NCBI GenBank assembly: GCA_024421095.1
Contig: JAHQYM010000011.1
Coordinates: 1-45,153, forward strand
Origin: Acidimicrobiia bacterium
GTDB lineage: Bacteria > Actinomycetota > Acidimicrobiia > Acidimicrobiales > Aldehydirespiratoraceae
DNA length: 45,153 nt
Reading direction: 5' to 3'
The translations under genes were made by a program, and so were the position numbers. Positions 32,257 to 43,700 of this stretch are shown here, one piece after another. How positions within the stretch are numbered: position 1 is the stretch's first letter; each line of letters opens with the position of its first letter. The notes beneath the pieces are model-generated. The model was not told the origin of the DNA. It was given only the letters and a program-made list of their open reading frames with translations, and ran no database searches.

Positions 32257-32334
32257 GGTCCTGTAGATCAGTTTGGAGTGATCGCCACCCTGTCAAGGTG
32301 GAGGCCGCGGGTTCAAATCCCGTCAGGACCGCCA
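32257..32334 (+). tRNA. tRNA-Asp (anticodon GTC)
   Basis: The acceptor stem GGTCCTG pairs with CAGGACC, the discriminator is G at 32331, and CCA is encoded at 32332-32334. The anticodon stem CCACC/GGTGG holds the loop CTGTCAA with GTC at 32292-32294. The T-arm is CGGGTTCAAATCCCG. Confidence 0.95.
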
Positions 32335-32358
32335 CGCATTCTAATCTGGATGCTGTGG

Positions 32359-32434
32359 GGTCGGGTAGCTCAGTTGGCAGAGCGGCCGCCTGAAAAGCGG
32401 TAGGTCACCGGATCGACGCCGGTCCCGACCACCA
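32359..32434 (+). tRNA. tRNA-Phe (anticodon GAA)
   Basis: The acceptor stem GGTCGGG pairs with CCCGACC, the discriminator is A at 32431, and CCA is encoded at 32432-32434. The D-arm is GCTC-AGTTGGCA-GAGC. The anticodon stem GCCGC/GCGGT holds the loop CTGAAAA, anticodon GAA. The T-loop is ATCGACG instead of TTCGANN, a form seen in actinobacterial tRNA-Phe. Confidence 0.94.
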
Positions 32435-32438
32435 AAGC

Positions 32439-32460
32439 GGCCCGGCATGTGCGCCGGGTC
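32439..32460. terminator. hairpin between tRNA-Phe and the convergent malic enzyme gene
   Basis: CCCGGC and GCCGGG form a six-base stem with a six-base loop, extendable by two pairs (one G-U). It sits between the end of tRNA-Phe and the stop of the convergent malic enzyme gene, where a bidirectional terminator would be expected. No T-run is present. Confidence 0.35.
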
Positions 32461-32479
32461 GCTACGAGATCGTCAAGGT

Positions 32480-33943
32480 TCAACCGGGGAGATGCTTGAC
32501 TGCCTGGCCGCTAGCAACTCCATCTTGAACTGCTGCGTCAGCAACCGCTTTCGCAACCAACGGAGCAACCGTACGATCAAACACCGACGGCACAACGAAA
32601 TCAGCACGCAACTCCGTTTCAGGCACGCAAGCAGCAATCGCTTGCGCGGCACTCACCTTCATATTTTCGGTAATGCTGTGTGCACACACGTCAAGGGCAC
32701 CTCTAAACATACCAGGGAAGGCCAGCACATTGTTGATCTGGTTGGGGAAATCAGACCGGCCGGTAGCCATCACTGCAGCAATACCATCAGCGATCTCAGG
32801 ACGGATCTCAGGTTCTGGGTTGGCTAGAGCAAACACGATGGGGTCACGAGCCATCAGGCGCAAGTTCGCAGCGTCAATAAGGTTCGGTGCCGACACTCCA
32901 ATAAACACATCAGCACCCACCAGCACGTCGGCGAGCGTGCCTATTTTTCGGTCGGGGTTGGTGATCGCCGCGAAGCCGTCCTTGATTTTGTTTTGCTGCC
33001 CCCGCCCCGTATACACAGCACCGATACGATCAACCCCAATCACTTCCCCAACCCCGGCATCAACAAGAATTTTGCCAACTGCTACACCCGCGGCACCCAT
33101 CCCAGAAATAACCGCCGAAATGGCGCCGATATTCTTGTCAACCAGTCGCAAAGCGTTTGTCAGTGCAGCTAAAACCACAATAGCAGTGCCGTGTTGGTCA
33201 TCATGAAAGACCGGTATCGGTAGTGTGGCTTTGAGCCGTTCTTCAATCTCGAAACACGCTGGAGCGGCGATGTCTTCAATATTGATCCCGCCAAAAGTGG
33301 GAGCGATATGCGTGATCGTCTCAATGATCTCTTCGGGGTCTTGGGTATTTAGGCAGATCGGGAACCCGTCAACTCCCCCGAACTCTTTGAACAGGAGGGC
33401 TTTGCCTTCCATCACCGGCATTGCTGCAAACGCGCCAATATTACCTAGACCAAGAACCGCACTGCCGTCGCTGACAATTGCTACAGAGTTTTTCTTGATG
33501 GTGTAGCGATGGCTCAGTGACCGGTCTTCACGGATGCTGAGGCAAACACGCGCCACGCCTGGGGTATAAGCCATTGCCAGATCGTCTGCATCGCCGACCG
33601 AACAGAGGGGAAGCACCTCAATTTTGCCTCCCTCATGAAGCGCGAAAGTGCGGTCCCACCAGTCTAGGACGGTGACACCCTCAAGTGCCGCTACCTTGCT
33701 CGCAATCAACTCGGCGTGCGTTTCTGAGCGACAATGCACATCAATATCGCGCACCACGTTAGGTCCTTTAGCTTCGAAACCCGGTATGGCGGCGATGTTC
33801 CCACCGGCATCTCCCACGGCTGTGGCGAAGCGTGCTAGGGTGCCTGGGATGTTGTCTAGCGAGACCTTGAGCGTAATGGAGTAGGCTGCGGTTGGCGCGT
33901 TCGGCACACCAGTAACACTATTTGCATCACCCCACAATGCCAC
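32480..33943 (-). CDS. NAD(P)-dependent malic enzyme with N-terminal ACT domain
   Basis: Oxidative decarboxylation of malate to pyruvate. 487 residues. Residues about 20-95 form an ACT regulatory domain (ITLKVSLDNIPGTLARFATA). The malic-enzyme core follows: LAMAYTPGVARVCLSI, VSDGSAVLGLGNIGAFAAMPVMEGKA region, FHDDQHGTAIVVLAAL (metal-binding Asp residues), SGMGAAGVAVGKIL (NAD-binding Rossmann loop), and ALANPEPEI with RSDFPNQINNVLAFPG. The ACT-fused form suggests allosteric control by an amino acid. The GTG start at 33943 has no ribosome-binding site but a -10-like TAAGAT six bases upstream. It is convergent with the tRNA genes. Confidence 0.92.
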   Translation of the reverse strand: MALWGDANSVTGVPNAPTAAYSITLKVSLDNIPGTLARFATAVGDAGGNIAAIPGFEAKGPNVVRDIDVHCRSETHAELIASKVAALEGVTVLDWWDRTFALHEGGKIEVLPLCSVGDADDLAMAYTPGVARVCLSIREDRSLSHRYTIKKNSVAIVSDGSAVLGLGNIGAFAAMPVMEGKALLFKEFGGVDGFPICLNTQDPEEIIETITHIAPTFGGINIEDIAAPACFEIEERLKATLPIPVFHDDQHGTAIVVLAALTNALRLVDKNIGAISAVISGMGAAGVAVGKILVDAGVGEVIGVDRIGAVYTGRGQQNKIKDGFAAITNPDRKIGTLADVLVGADVFIGVSAPNLIDAANLRLMARDPIVFALANPEPEIRPEIADGIAAVMATGRSDFPNQINNVLAFPGMFRGALDVCAHSITENMKVSAAQAIAACVPETELRADFVVPSVFDRTVAPLVAKAVADAAVQDGVASGQAVKHLPG

Positions 33944-33949
33944 ATAACA

Positions 33950-33955
33950 ATCTTA
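33950..33955 (-). promoter_or_regulatory. putative -10 box (TAAGAT) of leaderless malic enzyme gene
   Basis: On the minus strand TAAGAT is followed by six bases (TGTTAT) and the GTG at 33943. This matches the TANNNT-N6-7-start rule of leaderless transcripts. The region around it is AT-rich. Confidence 0.5.
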
Positions 33956-34063
33956 GAACGATTAAGATTAGTGCATATGGTGAGTTGTTCGATTAACCTT
34001 GTAGTGTTTATTCGCAGGTATTTCATAGGCAAATGATCCTGACAAAAAAGAAAGCAGACAATT

Positions 34064-34531
34064 ATGTTCCAACACAGGCCTTCACCTGAACCGATAAACC
34101 AAGAAGAACCTAAAGAACCGGAAGAATCCAAAGGAAAACGGGCGCTCACAGACGAACATCGAGCAGCTCTCAAAGCCGGCAAAACCCGTAGTCGTGCAGT
34201 TCGCCTCTATCTTGAAGCTTTGAAGAGACAACCTCCCAAGTATGGGCGGCGGTCACCCGAGACCTTGCGTGAACGAGTCAAAGCCATTGACAAAGACCTA
34301 GCGACCGCCACGCCGCTGCAGTCGCTTCACCTGACACAAGAAAGAATCAATCTTCTCCACAAGCTTGAAGCCGCTGAAACAATTCAAGACTTGGTCGGTC
34401 TTGAAGACGAATTCGTCAAAGTAGCCAAAGAATACGGCACCGACAACAAGATCAGTTATCGTGCTTGGCGCGAGGTTGGGGTGCCTGCTGCCACCCTCAA
34501 ACGCGCCGGCATAAGCCGCGCTGCCTCATAG
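34064..34531 (+). CDS. conserved actinobacterial hypothetical protein
   Basis: 155 residues, highly charged, predicted mostly helical, no signal peptide or membrane segment. After an acidic N terminus (PEPINQEEPKEPEE) it has LTDEHRAALKAGKTRSRAVR, RRSPETLRERVKAIDKDLA, a coiled-coil-like LTQERINLLHKLEAAE and a final ISYRAWREVGVPAATLKRAG. This layout is familiar from uncharacterised proteins widespread in actinobacteria, and the last motif looks like a small helix-turn-helix-like end. Function unknown. It is divergent from the malic enzyme gene across 120 bases. Confidence 0.72.
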   Translation: MFQHRPSPEPINQEEPKEPEESKGKRALTDEHRAALKAGKTRSRAVRLYLEALKRQPPKYGRRSPETLRERVKAIDKDLATATPLQSLHLTQERINLLHKLEAAETIQDLVGLEDEFVKVAKEYGTDNKISYRAWREVGVPAATLKRAGISRAAS

Positions 34532-34597
34532 CAACAAAGAACCGCTAGCAACAAAGAACCGCTTCGCCGTTGATCCGATCCGAAGCCTCAGACAGAC

Positions 34598-36018
34598 TCA
34601 CACACGGATGTTCGCGTCTGCGCGGGCGGCGTGCGGATACTGAGCGATAACCGCGTTGGCGCGAGCAACAACACGCTCAACTTGTGTGACGGCGGTGCCC
34701 AAAAAGCCATCGACATCGGCGAGACAACGTTTGATGCTTGACTGATCGACACCGAATCGTTCGTCGGCTGCCAAACGGTCAACGAAACTAATCCTATCAG
34801 CCCCTTGTCGGCGAGCCAAGACCGACTCGACGGCATAGCGTTTAATCAGTTCGTGAGCTTCTTCGCGCCCAAGACCCTTTATTACGGCCTCCGTCAACAA
34901 CCGCGAAGTGGCAAGAAACGGGAGTTCGCGCTTGAGTTCCGCATCAATCATCGCTTCGAAAACACCGAAATTGTCATACACACTAATTGCCGTCTGTAAC
35001 AAACCTTCGGCCGTAAAAAAGGCATCGGGTAGCATCACCCGCCGAACCGCTGAACAACTCACGTCTCCCTCGTTCCATTGCCGACCGGCGAGGCTTGCGG
35101 CCATTGTCAAATAACCATCTAGCAAGGTGCGTAACGCAGCAATACGCTCAGAACTACGGCTATTCATTTTGTGAGGCATCGCCGTAGAACCAACTTGATC
35201 ATCAGAAAATCCTTCTGTAGCGAGTTCATGGCCGGCCATAAGCCGCAGCGTGGTTGCCGCGGATGCAGCAGACGAGACAACCTGCACCAAACTCGAAATC
35301 ACATCAAGATCAAGAGAGCGTGGATAAACCTGTCCGACACTATCAAGCACACGGTCAAAACCGAGATGATCCGCTACCATCTGTTCTAGTTGATCAACGG
35401 CAGCAGGATCATTGAGCAAATCAAGTTGATCGGCACGAGTACCAACAGCACCCTTAAGGCCCCGCAAAGGGTAACGCTCCAACAAATTCTCAAGACGTTC
35501 TAAACCGAGAAGGGTCTCCTCGGTCGCATCAGCGAAACGTTTACCCAAAGTCGTTGCTTGAGCAGCCACATTGTGGGTACGGGCAACCATTACCAAATCA
35601 ACATGCGTTTCCGCTAAACGGGCGAAGCGAGCAAGCAGCGCAACCAAACGATCACGTATCAACATAAGCGCTTGACGAATTTGCATTTGTTCAACATTTT
35701 CGGTCAGGTCTCTAGAGGTCATTCCCCGATGAATGTGTTGACACTGTGCGAGGTCGCAAAACTCTTCTACACGAGCCTTGACATCATGGCGCAGCACCGC
35801 CTCACGGGCCGCGATAGAGTCTAAATCCACCCACTCCAACACCGCTTCGTAGGCCTCAACCGCACCCGACGGAACCTCCATCCCGAGTGAGACCTGCGCC
35901 TTTAACACCGCTAGCCACAAACGCCGCTCTTGAATAATCTTGTTGTTCGCAGACCAGATCTGTTGCATCTCTTCGCTGGCATAACGTTCGGCCAAAACGT
36001 TGGCAAACACCACAGACA

Positions 36019-36019
<1 letters not shown>
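34598..36019 (-). CDS. purB: adenylosuccinate lyase
   Basis: Cleaves SAICAR and adenylosuccinate in purine synthesis. 473 residues of the fumarase/aspartase superfamily. HRGMTSRDLTENVEQ and ARTHNVAAQATTLGKRFA hold the first two conserved regions, and the signature loop is GSTAMPHKMNSRSSERI. The C-terminal helical region ends LARRQGADRISFVDRLA. The ATG start overlaps the purA stop by one base (TAATG), so purA and purB are translationally coupled and both steps of IMP-to-AMP conversion are made together. Confidence 0.94.
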
Positions 36020-37341
<1,322 letters not shown>

Positions 37342-37372
37342 TTAGCTTGTGCGTACGAATTCCGTGCAAAAA

Positions 37373-39862
37373 TTATCGCAAGACGATTTCTCGGTGGTCG
37401 GTGTCTCCCTGAAGGTCAACCTTCACCGTGTCGCCTTCACCGAAGCGGCCTTCGAGAATGGCGATAGCTAACGGATTGCCGATACTGCGTTGAATCAAAC
37501 GGCGCAACGGTCTGGCCCCGAACGCTGGGTCGTAACCCTTTTGCGCCAAGAATGACCGAGTTTGTTCATTGATCTCAAGCGTGATGCGGCGATCCGCCAC
37601 GCGGTCTTGAAGGTGTTCGATCTGCAGATCGAATATTTTGGCTATATCGGTTTCGCTCAAAGCCCTGAAACGCACCGTGTCGTCAATGCGGTTGATGAAC
37701 TCGGGCCTGAAAAAGTTTTTCGGGTCACCAGCAAGATTAGAGGTCATTATCAATACCACATTAGAGAAATCAACTGTGCGGCCTTGTCCATCGGTCAACC
37801 GTCCATCATCAAGCAAAGCCAGCAAAACATTGAAAACATCAGCATGAGCTTTTTCTACTTCATCTAACAGCACTACTGAATAAGGGCGCCGTCGCACCGT
37901 CTCAGTAAGTTGGCCGCCTTCGTCATAACCGACATATCCGGGCGGTGCACCAATCAACCGACTAACACTGTGTTTTTCCATATATTCAGACATGTCGACA
38001 CGCACCATCGCCCGCTCGTCATCGAACAGAAACTCAGCTAATGAACGAGCCAACTCGGTTTTGCCAACGCCGGTCGGCCCGAGGAACAAGAAACTACCAA
38101 TAGGGCGACGAGGATCAGCGAGCCCGGCACGCGAACGGCGAATCGCGTTTGCTACCACCGATACGGCATCATCTTGGCCTATCACCCTTTGCTGCAAATG
38201 CTCTTCAAGACGCACCAGTTTTTGCACTTCACCCTCCATCAAGCGCGACACAATGATGCCAGTCCAACGACTAACTACTTCGGCGATGTCTTGGTCGTCA
38301 ACCTCTTCTTTCAACATCGGGTCTGTGCTTTGCAGTTCGTCTAATTCTGTCTTGGCTGCCACGAATCGGCGTTCAAGCTCAGGGATTTTCCCGTAACGAA
38401 GTTCGGCGGCACGCTCTAGGTCGGTTTCACGTTCAACCTCACCTCGCAAATGTTCAAGCTGTTCGTTGATCTCACGAAGCGCAGTTATGGCATCTTTTTC
38501 GGCTTGCCACCTAATTGTCAGCGCGGCTAGGCTCTCGCGAAGATCAGCCAATTCACGGTCTAAGTCATGTAGACGTTCCACCGATGCTGCATCGGTTTCT
38601 TTGGCTAACGCCACCCGTTCGATTTCGTATTGCCGGATGCGTCGCTCTACTACATCAATCTCAGTTGGCACGGAGTCAATCTCGATGCGCAACGAACTAG
38701 CGGCTTCATCAATAAGGTCGATCGCTTTGTCTGGCAGGAAACGGCCCGTGAGGTAGCGGTCGCTGAGCATCGCCGCGGCAACCAAAGCAGAATCCTGGAT
38801 GCGCACGCCGTGATGCACTTCATAACGCTCCTTGAGGCCACGCAAAATGGCGATGCTTGACTCCACCGATGGCGGGGCCACAAACACTTGTTGGAAACGC
38901 CGCTCCAAGGCCGGGTCTTTCTCAATGTGTTTGCGGTATTCGTCTAAGGTGGTGGCACCAACCATACGTAAACGACCGCGCGCCAGCATGGGTTTTAGCA
39001 TGTTGGCGGCGTCCATCGCCCCTTGTGTGCCACCGGCACCAACGACCGTATGCATTTCGTCAACAAAGGTGATGATCTCCCCATCCGCATCCTCAATTTC
39101 TTTGAGAACGGCTTGCAGACGCTCCTCGAACTCGCCTCGGTATTTGGCACCAGCCAAAAGCAGCGAAATGTCTAGGTTTATGAGTTTCTTGTTTTGCAAC
39201 GTGTCGGGAACATCACCTTCCACGATGCGAGCCGCAAGCCCTTCCACAATCGCGGTTTTGCCCACGCCGGGTTCGCCGATCAGAACGGGATTATTTTTGG
39301 TGCGACGTGACAACACACGAATAACCCGGCGTATTTCCTCATCACGCCCAATAACTGGGTCGAGTACACCGTCACGCGCGGCCGCAGTTAAATCGTGCCC
39401 GAACCGTTCCAACGCTTGGAACTGGTTTTCTGGAGTTTGCGTTGTCACGCGGTGCGAGCCGCGAACCTCGCCAAGGGCGCTTTGCAGTGCTGCACGTTCA
39501 ACTTCTAGGAGTTCAGCGGAGGCCAACAAAAGGTGTTCGGTGGAGAGATAGTCGTCATGTAGTTCGGCTCGTAGTTGGTCAGCTTCGTTGAGTGTGGTAA
39601 TGAGTGTTTTAGACAACTGAGGGTCGGAACCGTAAGCGTGGGGGAGTTTGTCTAATTCTGCGGTCGCTTTATTTTGTGCCGCACGAACATCAACGCCTAG
39701 ATGATGTAGCAGCGGTTGCACAATGCCTTCTTGTTGTCCGAGCAGCGCGATGAGCAGATGTTGGGGGGTGATTTCTGGGTGAGCTTTCGAGCGCGCCATT
39801 TCGGTTGCAGACGAAAGCACTTCAGTTGTCTTAAGTGTCCAACGGTTAGGGTCTAATGCCAT
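37373..39862 (-). CDS. clpB: ClpB disaggregase (Hsp100)
   Basis: Hexameric AAA+ chaperone that works with DnaK to dissolve protein aggregates. 829 residues. It has an N-terminal Clp_N double repeat (about 1-145), first Walker [16 protein letters not shown] with Walker [10 protein letters not shown], the long M-domain coiled coil (about 390-520), second Walker [15 protein letters not shown] with [11 protein letters not shown], and a C-terminal D2-small domain. Between [11 protein letters not shown] and [10 protein letters not shown] about 20 residues usual in ClpB are missing. An HspR-type inverted repeat lies upstream at 39925-39951 and TATAGT at 39912-39917 is a possible -10 box, so heat-shock control is likely. 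Confidence 0.95.
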   Translation of the reverse strand: MALDPNRWTLKTTEVLSSATEMARSKAHPEITPQHLLIALLGQQEGIVQPLLHHLGVDVRAAQNKATAELDKLPHAYGSDPQLSKTLITTLNEADQLRAELHDDYLSTEHLLLASAELLEVERAALQSALGEVRGSHRVTTQTPENQFQALERFGHDLTAAARDGVLDPVIGRDEEIRRVIRVLSRRTKNNPVLIGEPGVGKTAIVEGLAARIVEGDVPDTLQNKKLINLDISLLLAGAKYRGEFEERLQAVLKEIEDADGEIITFVDEMHTVVGAGGTQGAMDAANMLKPMLARGRLRMVGATTLDEYRKHIEKDPALERRFQQVFVAPPSVESSIAILRGLKERYEVHHGVRIQDSALVAAAMLSDRYLTGRFLPDKAIDLIDEAASSLRIEIDSVPTEIDVVERRIRQYEIERVALAKETDAASVERLHDLDRELADLRESLAALTIRWQAEKDAITALREINEQLEHLRGEVERETDLERAAELRYGKIPELERRFVAAKTELDELQSTDPMLKEEVDDQDIAEVVSRWTGIIVSRLMEGEVQKLVRLEEHLQQRVIGQDDAVSVVANAIRRSRAGLADPRRPIGSFLFLGPTGVGKTELARSLAEFLFDDERAMVRVDMSEYMEKHSVSRLIGAPPGYVGYDEGGQLTETVRRRPYSVVLLDEVEKAHADVFNVLLALLDDGRLTDGQGRTVDFSNVVLIMTSNLAGDPKNFFRPEFINRIDDTVRFRALSETDIAKIFDLQIEHLQDRVADRRITLEINEQTRSFLAQKGYDPAFGARPLRRLIQRSIGNPLAIAILEGRFGEGDTVKVDLQGDTDHREIVLR

Positions 39863-39911
39863 ATTATTTCAATGTCTTTCCATGTTTTAGGGTTTAGCAA
39901 AGAGTAGTAAC

Positions 39912-39917
39912 ACTATA
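39912..39917 (-). promoter_or_regulatory. putative -10 box (TATAGT) of clpB
   Basis: On the minus strand TGCTATAGTG supplies a good TATAGT hexamer about 50 bases before the clpB ATG, just downstream of the inverted-repeat operator. A -35 box at normal spacing would fall at the edge of that operator. Confidence 0.45.
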
Positions 39918-39924
39918 GCACAGA

Positions 39925-39951
39925 AAAGTTGAGTATCCCACACTCAACTTT
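39925..39951. promoter_or_regulatory. HAIR-like (HspR) operator in the clpB-acs intergenic region
   Basis: A perfect inverted repeat: AAAGTTGAGT, seven bases, ACTCAACTTT. The known HAIR box bound by the actinobacterial heat-shock repressor HspR is CTTGAGT-N7-ACTCAAG; here the outer base of each arm is changed to G/C (GTTGAGT-N7-ACTCAAC) with the same N7 spacing. It sits where it could block the clpB promoter on one side. On the other, TTGAGT (39929-39934) may be the -35 box of acs, with TATTGT (39953-39958) as -10. Confidence 0.72.
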
Positions 39952-40028
39952 GTATTGTGTTAGGATTTGCTTTGGCCATCCACTCGGCTAACCTCAAACA
40001 TAAAGCACCGCACACGAAAGGAACGACA

Positions 40029-42056
40029 ATGAGCAACACCAACACCGAGGCTCAAGGTTCACCCGAAGCTCAAGGTTCAATTGAGGTCTACGAAAACGAA
40101 GCGCGCAGATTCCCCCCAGCTACGGCATTTAGCGAAGCGGCACTAATCAAAGACCGCTCTATCTACCACCAAGCCGACCAAGACTACGCCGCTTTTTGGG
40201 CTCGCCAAGCACGAGAGTTGTTGACTTGGAACCGCGACTTCAGCAAAGTCCTTACCTGGGATTTACCGTATGCCAAATGGTTTGAAGACGGCACACTGAA
40301 CGTCTCCGAAAACTGCCTTGACCGCCACGTAGCGTCAGGGTTGGGCGACCGCATCGCCTACCACTGGGAAGGCGAACCTGGCGATACCCGCACCATCAGC
40401 TACGCTGAGCTACTAACTGAAGTCCAAAAGTTCGCCAATGTCTTGAAAAGTTTTGGGCTCACAAAAGGCGACCGGGTAGCCATCTACATGCCGATGATCC
40501 CCGAGTTGCCAATCGCCATGCTGGCCTGCACACGCATCGGTGTTGCACATTCGGTGATCTTCGGTGGATTCTCGCCCGACGCGATCACCGACCGTTGCGA
40601 AGATGCCCAAGCTCGTCTCATCATCACCGCCGATGCCGGCTACCGCCGAGGTGCCCCGTCCGCCTTGAAACCCAATGTGGACGCAGCCCTCAACGCCGCT
40701 GCGTCATCAGTTGAAAACGTCATCGTGGTAGACCGTTGCGGCACAAACCCAAACATGGTGCCGCAAAGAGACCACTGGTGGCACGATTTGATGACAAGCG
40801 CAGCGCCGCAATGTGCGCCTGAACCGATGGCTGCCGAACAGTTGCTGTACCTGCTCTACACCTCTGGCACCACAGCCAAACCCAAAGGCATTATGCACAC
40901 CACCGGCGGTTACCTAACCCAGGTGGCATTCACCCACAAATATGTGTTCGACATAAAACCCGAAAGCGACGTGTATTGGTGTGCAGCCGACATCGGCTGG
41001 GTGACGGGACATTCCTACATTGTCTATGGGCCGCTCACCAATGGTTGCACCTCAGTAATGTATGAGGGCACCCCAGACACCCCCCGCCCCACCAAACGGC
41101 ACGGCAACCAAGCACAATGGCACAAAGACCGGCTTTGGGACATCGTAGAACGTTACCGCGTGACCCAACTTTATACCGCCCCCACCGCTATCCGCACATT
41201 CATGAAATGGGGCGAGAACTGGCCAAACAAACACGACCTTTCAAGCCTGCGCGTATTGGGAACTGTTGGCGAACCCATCAACCCTGAAGCCTGGATGTGG
41301 TATCACAAACACATCGGCGGTGGCTCCTGCCCGATTGTCGACACTTGGTGGCAGACAGAAACTGGTTCCCACATGATCACTCCTTTGCCGGGTGTGACCA
41401 CCACTAAACCGGGTACTGCCACCCAAACCATTCCCGGCGTGTACGCTGAAGTGGTAGACGACAACGGTAAACCAATTGAGGTCGGTGGCGGGTACCTGAC
41501 TATCACCCGCCCCTGGCCATCAATGTTGCGGGGCATTTGGGGAGACCCGCAACGCTATCACGACACCTATTGGTCAACCTTTGAAGGCCGCTATTTCGCT
41601 GGTGACGGTGCGCGCATCGATGCCGACGGCGACATCTGGCTTTTGGGTCGGACCGACGATGTGATGAACGTGTCTGGCCATCGCATATCCACCGCCGAAG
41701 TAGAAAGCGCGCTCGTTGACCACCCCGCGGTAGCCGAAGCTGCGGTTGTTGGCAGCAAAGACGAAATCACTGGGCAAGCTATTGTCGGCTACGTGATATT
41801 GATTGGGTCAAAGCTGCCTTCAGAAGCGTTACGTGAAGAAATACGCTTACACGTCGGCACCAAACTCGGCCCCACCGCACGACCCAAAGCAGTGTTCTTA
41901 GTGCCCGACCTTCCCAAAACCCGGTCCGGCAAAATCATGCGCCGTTTGCTGCGTGATGTGGCAGACGGCCGAGACCTAGGCGACACCACCACACTCGCCG
42001 ACCCTGACGTAGTAGCGGCAATCCGCGAGGGTGCCGATCAACACCAAGAAGAGTAG
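40029..42056 (+). CDS. acs: acetyl-CoA synthetase (AMP-forming)
   Basis: Activates acetate to acetyl-CoA through acetyl-AMP. 675 residues. It has the ACAS N-terminal domain, then [18 protein letters not shown] (P-loop), [10 protein letters not shown] (A5 region), [12 protein letters not shown], and [16 protein letters not shown] (hinge). The catalytic Lys635 is in [10 protein letters not shown], normally inactivated by acetylation in Acs enzymes. ATG 40029 has AAAGGA just upstream; the open frame back to 39957 is not used. The N terminus begins with a short duplicated EAQGS segment. It is divergent from clpB and shares its operator region. Confidence 0.95.
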   Translation: MSNTNTEAQGSPEAQGSIEVYENEARRFPPATAFSEAALIKDRSIYHQADQDYAAFWARQARELLTWNRDFSKVLTWDLPYAKWFEDGTLNVSENCLDRHVASGLGDRIAYHWEGEPGDTRTISYAELLTEVQKFANVLKSFGLTKGDRVAIYMPMIPELPIAMLACTRIGVAHSVIFGGFSPDAITDRCEDAQARLIITADAGYRRGAPSALKPNVDAALNAAASSVENVIVVDRCGTNPNMVPQRDHWWHDLMTSAAPQCAPEPMAAEQLLYLLYTSGTTAKPKGIMHTTGGYLTQVAFTHKYVFDIKPESDVYWCAADIGWVTGHSYIVYGPLTNGCTSVMYEGTPDTPRPTKRHGNQAQWHKDRLWDIVERYRVTQLYTAPTAIRTFMKWGENWPNKHDLSSLRVLGTVGEPINPEAWMWYHKHIGGGSCPIVDTWWQTETGSHMITPLPGVTTTKPGTATQTIPGVYAEVVDDNGKPIEVGGGYLTITRPWPSMLRGIWGDPQRYHDTYWSTFEGRYFAGDGARIDADGDIWLLGRTDDVMNVSGHRISTAEVESALVDHPAVAEAAVVGSKDEITGQAIVGYVILIGSKLPSEALREEIRLHVGTKLGPTARPKAVFLVPDLPKTRSGKIMRRLLRDVADGRDLGDTTTLADPDVVAAIREGADQHQEE

Positions 42057-42066
42057 ACTTGACACC

Positions 42067-42906
42067 ATGATTAACACAGCAAAAACTTTCGCACTACTGA
42101 GCTTGCTTGGCGGCCTAATAATCGTTGCGGGCGGCGTGATCGGCAGCAGCACCGGTTTGGTAATCGGACTAGTGATCGCTTTGGTGATGGTTGGCGGTTC
42201 CTACTGGTTTAGCGACAAACTAGCAATCAAATCAGCTCGCGCTGAAGCTGTCACCCGTGCCCAAGCACCGCAATATTATGCGATCATGGAAGACCTAACC
42301 GCACGGGCAAAGATGCCGATGCCAAAGCTTTATGTGTCACCCAACCCCCAACCAAACGCTTTCGCTACGGGACGCAACCCGAACAACGCAGCCGTGGCTG
42401 TGACGGTTGGATTGTTGGAACGCATGAACGCCGATGAACTGCGCGGCGTGTTAGCCCACGAACTCGCCCATATCCGTAACCGTGACATCCTCATAGGTTC
42501 GGTGGCTGCGGCGATCGGGATGGCAATCACTTTCGTTGCCAACATGATGATGTGGGGAGCAATTTTCGGAGGTGGCGACCGTGACCGCAACCCGATCGGG
42601 CAACTCGCCTTCGCCATACTCGCGCCAATCGCCGCGACGATTATTCAAGCCGCGGTAAGCCGCAGCCGTGAGTTTCAAGCCGATGCATCAGCCGCCAAAC
42701 TCATCGGCAGCGGCGCACCTCTAGCTAGCGCTCTTGAGAAGCTCGAACGGGGCGCGCAGGCCATACCAGTGAACGTCAACCCGAACCAAGCGAGTGCCTA
42801 CATAGTCAATCCGCTGAGCGCCCAAGCCCGTGGCAGCGGCGGGAGCAGGCTGTTCAGCACTCACCCCCCAACCGCCGAAAGGATTGCCCGTCTGCGCACA
42901 ATGTGA
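42067..42906 (+). CDS. htpX: M48-family membrane zinc protease HtpX
   Basis: 279 residues. Two membrane helices at the N terminus (about 6-50) are followed by the zinc protease motif HELAH at 131-135 ([10 protein letters not shown]), two more hydrophobic segments (about 150-165 and 180-200), and the Glu zinc ligand in [15 protein letters not shown]. HtpX degrades misfolded membrane proteins at the cytoplasmic face. It ends [14 protein letters not shown], usual for the family. It starts ten bases after acs and is probably co-transcribed with it. HtpX is commonly a heat-shock gene, which fits the operator upstream of acs. Confidence 0.93.
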   Translation: MINTAKTFALLSLLGGLIIVAGGVIGSSTGLVIGLVIALVMVGGSYWFSDKLAIKSARAEAVTRAQAPQYYAIMEDLTARAKMPMPKLYVSPNPQPNAFATGRNPNNAAVAVTVGLLERMNADELRGVLAHELAHIRNRDILIGSVAAAIGMAITFVANMMMWGAIFGGGDRDRNPIGQLAFAILAPIAATIIQAAVSRSREFQADASAAKLIGSGAPLASALEKLERGAQAIPVNVNPNQASAYIVNPLSAQARGSGGSRLFSTHPPTAERIARLRTM

Positions 42907-43114
42907 AACCCACACCGGCGCTAGATCTGAGGGGGTGGGTGGTGCCTAGGGGCGGGCGCCGCAGCTGGGTTAGGTGGAACCCCCGAACCATGCGTCGTCC
43001 ACGATAACATGGCAGGATATAGCAACGTTAAGGCTGATTTCGCGCCACGGATTCTGATTTTTGTTACGCTACATTGGGAGGGGTTGGTGGTCTTAGAAAA
43101 GGAGGCTTCGTCCG

Positions 43115-43444
43115 ATGGGTTCTCAGCAAAGAAGCTACAAGAAGTTTTTGACTGCGGAGCAGAAGTACGATTTGTGGGTACGGATGCTTTCTGGGCAGAT
43201 CACACAAGCCGAGGCGGCTGCTGTGGCTGGTGTGGACCGGTCGGTGATCGCCCGGCTGCGGGCGGTGGCTCGCGACGGGGCGGTAGCGGCGTTGGCTTCG
43301 TCGAAGCCGGGTCAGCCTCGTCAGTCCCGAGCGGAGGCGACCGAGACCGCAGCGTTGCGCTCGGAGGTGGAACGGTTGGAGCGTGCCGTGGTCGAACAAG
43401 CCGAAGAACTGGCGGTGCTGCGCGAAAAAACGGGTAACCGATGA
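43115..43444 (+). CDS. helix-turn-helix transposase-associated protein (IS orfA)
   Basis: 109 residues. An N-terminal HTH (FLTAEQKYDLWVRMLSGQ, then ITQAEAAAVAGVDRSVIARL, about 10-50) is followed by a coiled-coil (ALRSEVERLERAVVEQAEEL). This is the layout of the first ORF of IS3/IS481-like elements in actinobacteria, which supplies DNA binding to the transposase. AGGAGG lies nine bases before the ATG. The stop overlaps an ATG (ATGA), as for an orfA/orfB pair, but the downstream frame is broken. Confidence 0.7.
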   Translation: MGSQQRSYKKFLTAEQKYDLWVRMLSGQITQAEAAAVAGVDRSVIARLRAVARDGAVAALASSKPGQPRQSRAEATETAALRSEVERLERAVVEQAEELAVLREKTGNR

Positions 43445-43447
43445 GCG

Positions 43448-43537
43448 GTCCTGTCCCCACCGGCGTTGATGGGACCCGGAAACGAAGGATTGCGAAGCGC
43501 AAGTAACCGTCCTGTCGCCACCCGCGTTGATGGGACC
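43448..43537. repeat. 61-base-offset direct repeat at the start of the broken orfB
   Basis: 29 bases at 43448-43476 recur at 43509-43537 with two mismatches (shared GCGTTGATGGGACC). Because 61 is not a multiple of three, the first copy leads into a short frame ending in TAA and the second resumes in the frame of the transposase-like sequence. Confidence 0.75.
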
Positions 43538-43700
43538 GCCAAGACTGTGTTGTTGGGGTTGATCGACGATGCCGTCGCCGCGGGTTGGACGCGCAGCCGG
43601 GTGTGTTTGGTGCTGGGCGTGTGACCGTCGCCGGGCGTGGCGCTGGATGCCGCGCCGAGGGAACCCTCGACGATGCCCGCCTAGGTGGCTGGTCCGAAAT
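43509..43700 (+). pseudogene. broken transposase (IS orfB) start
   Basis: Fragments of the N terminus of an integrase-type transposase are readable in shifting frames: LLGLIDDAVAAGWTRSRVC, LVLGV then a TGA, RRRAWRW in another frame, and EGTLDDARLGG in a third. Several frameshifts and stops occur within 200 bases and the DDE catalytic part is absent. The element is dead and heavily deleted. Confidence 0.6.
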
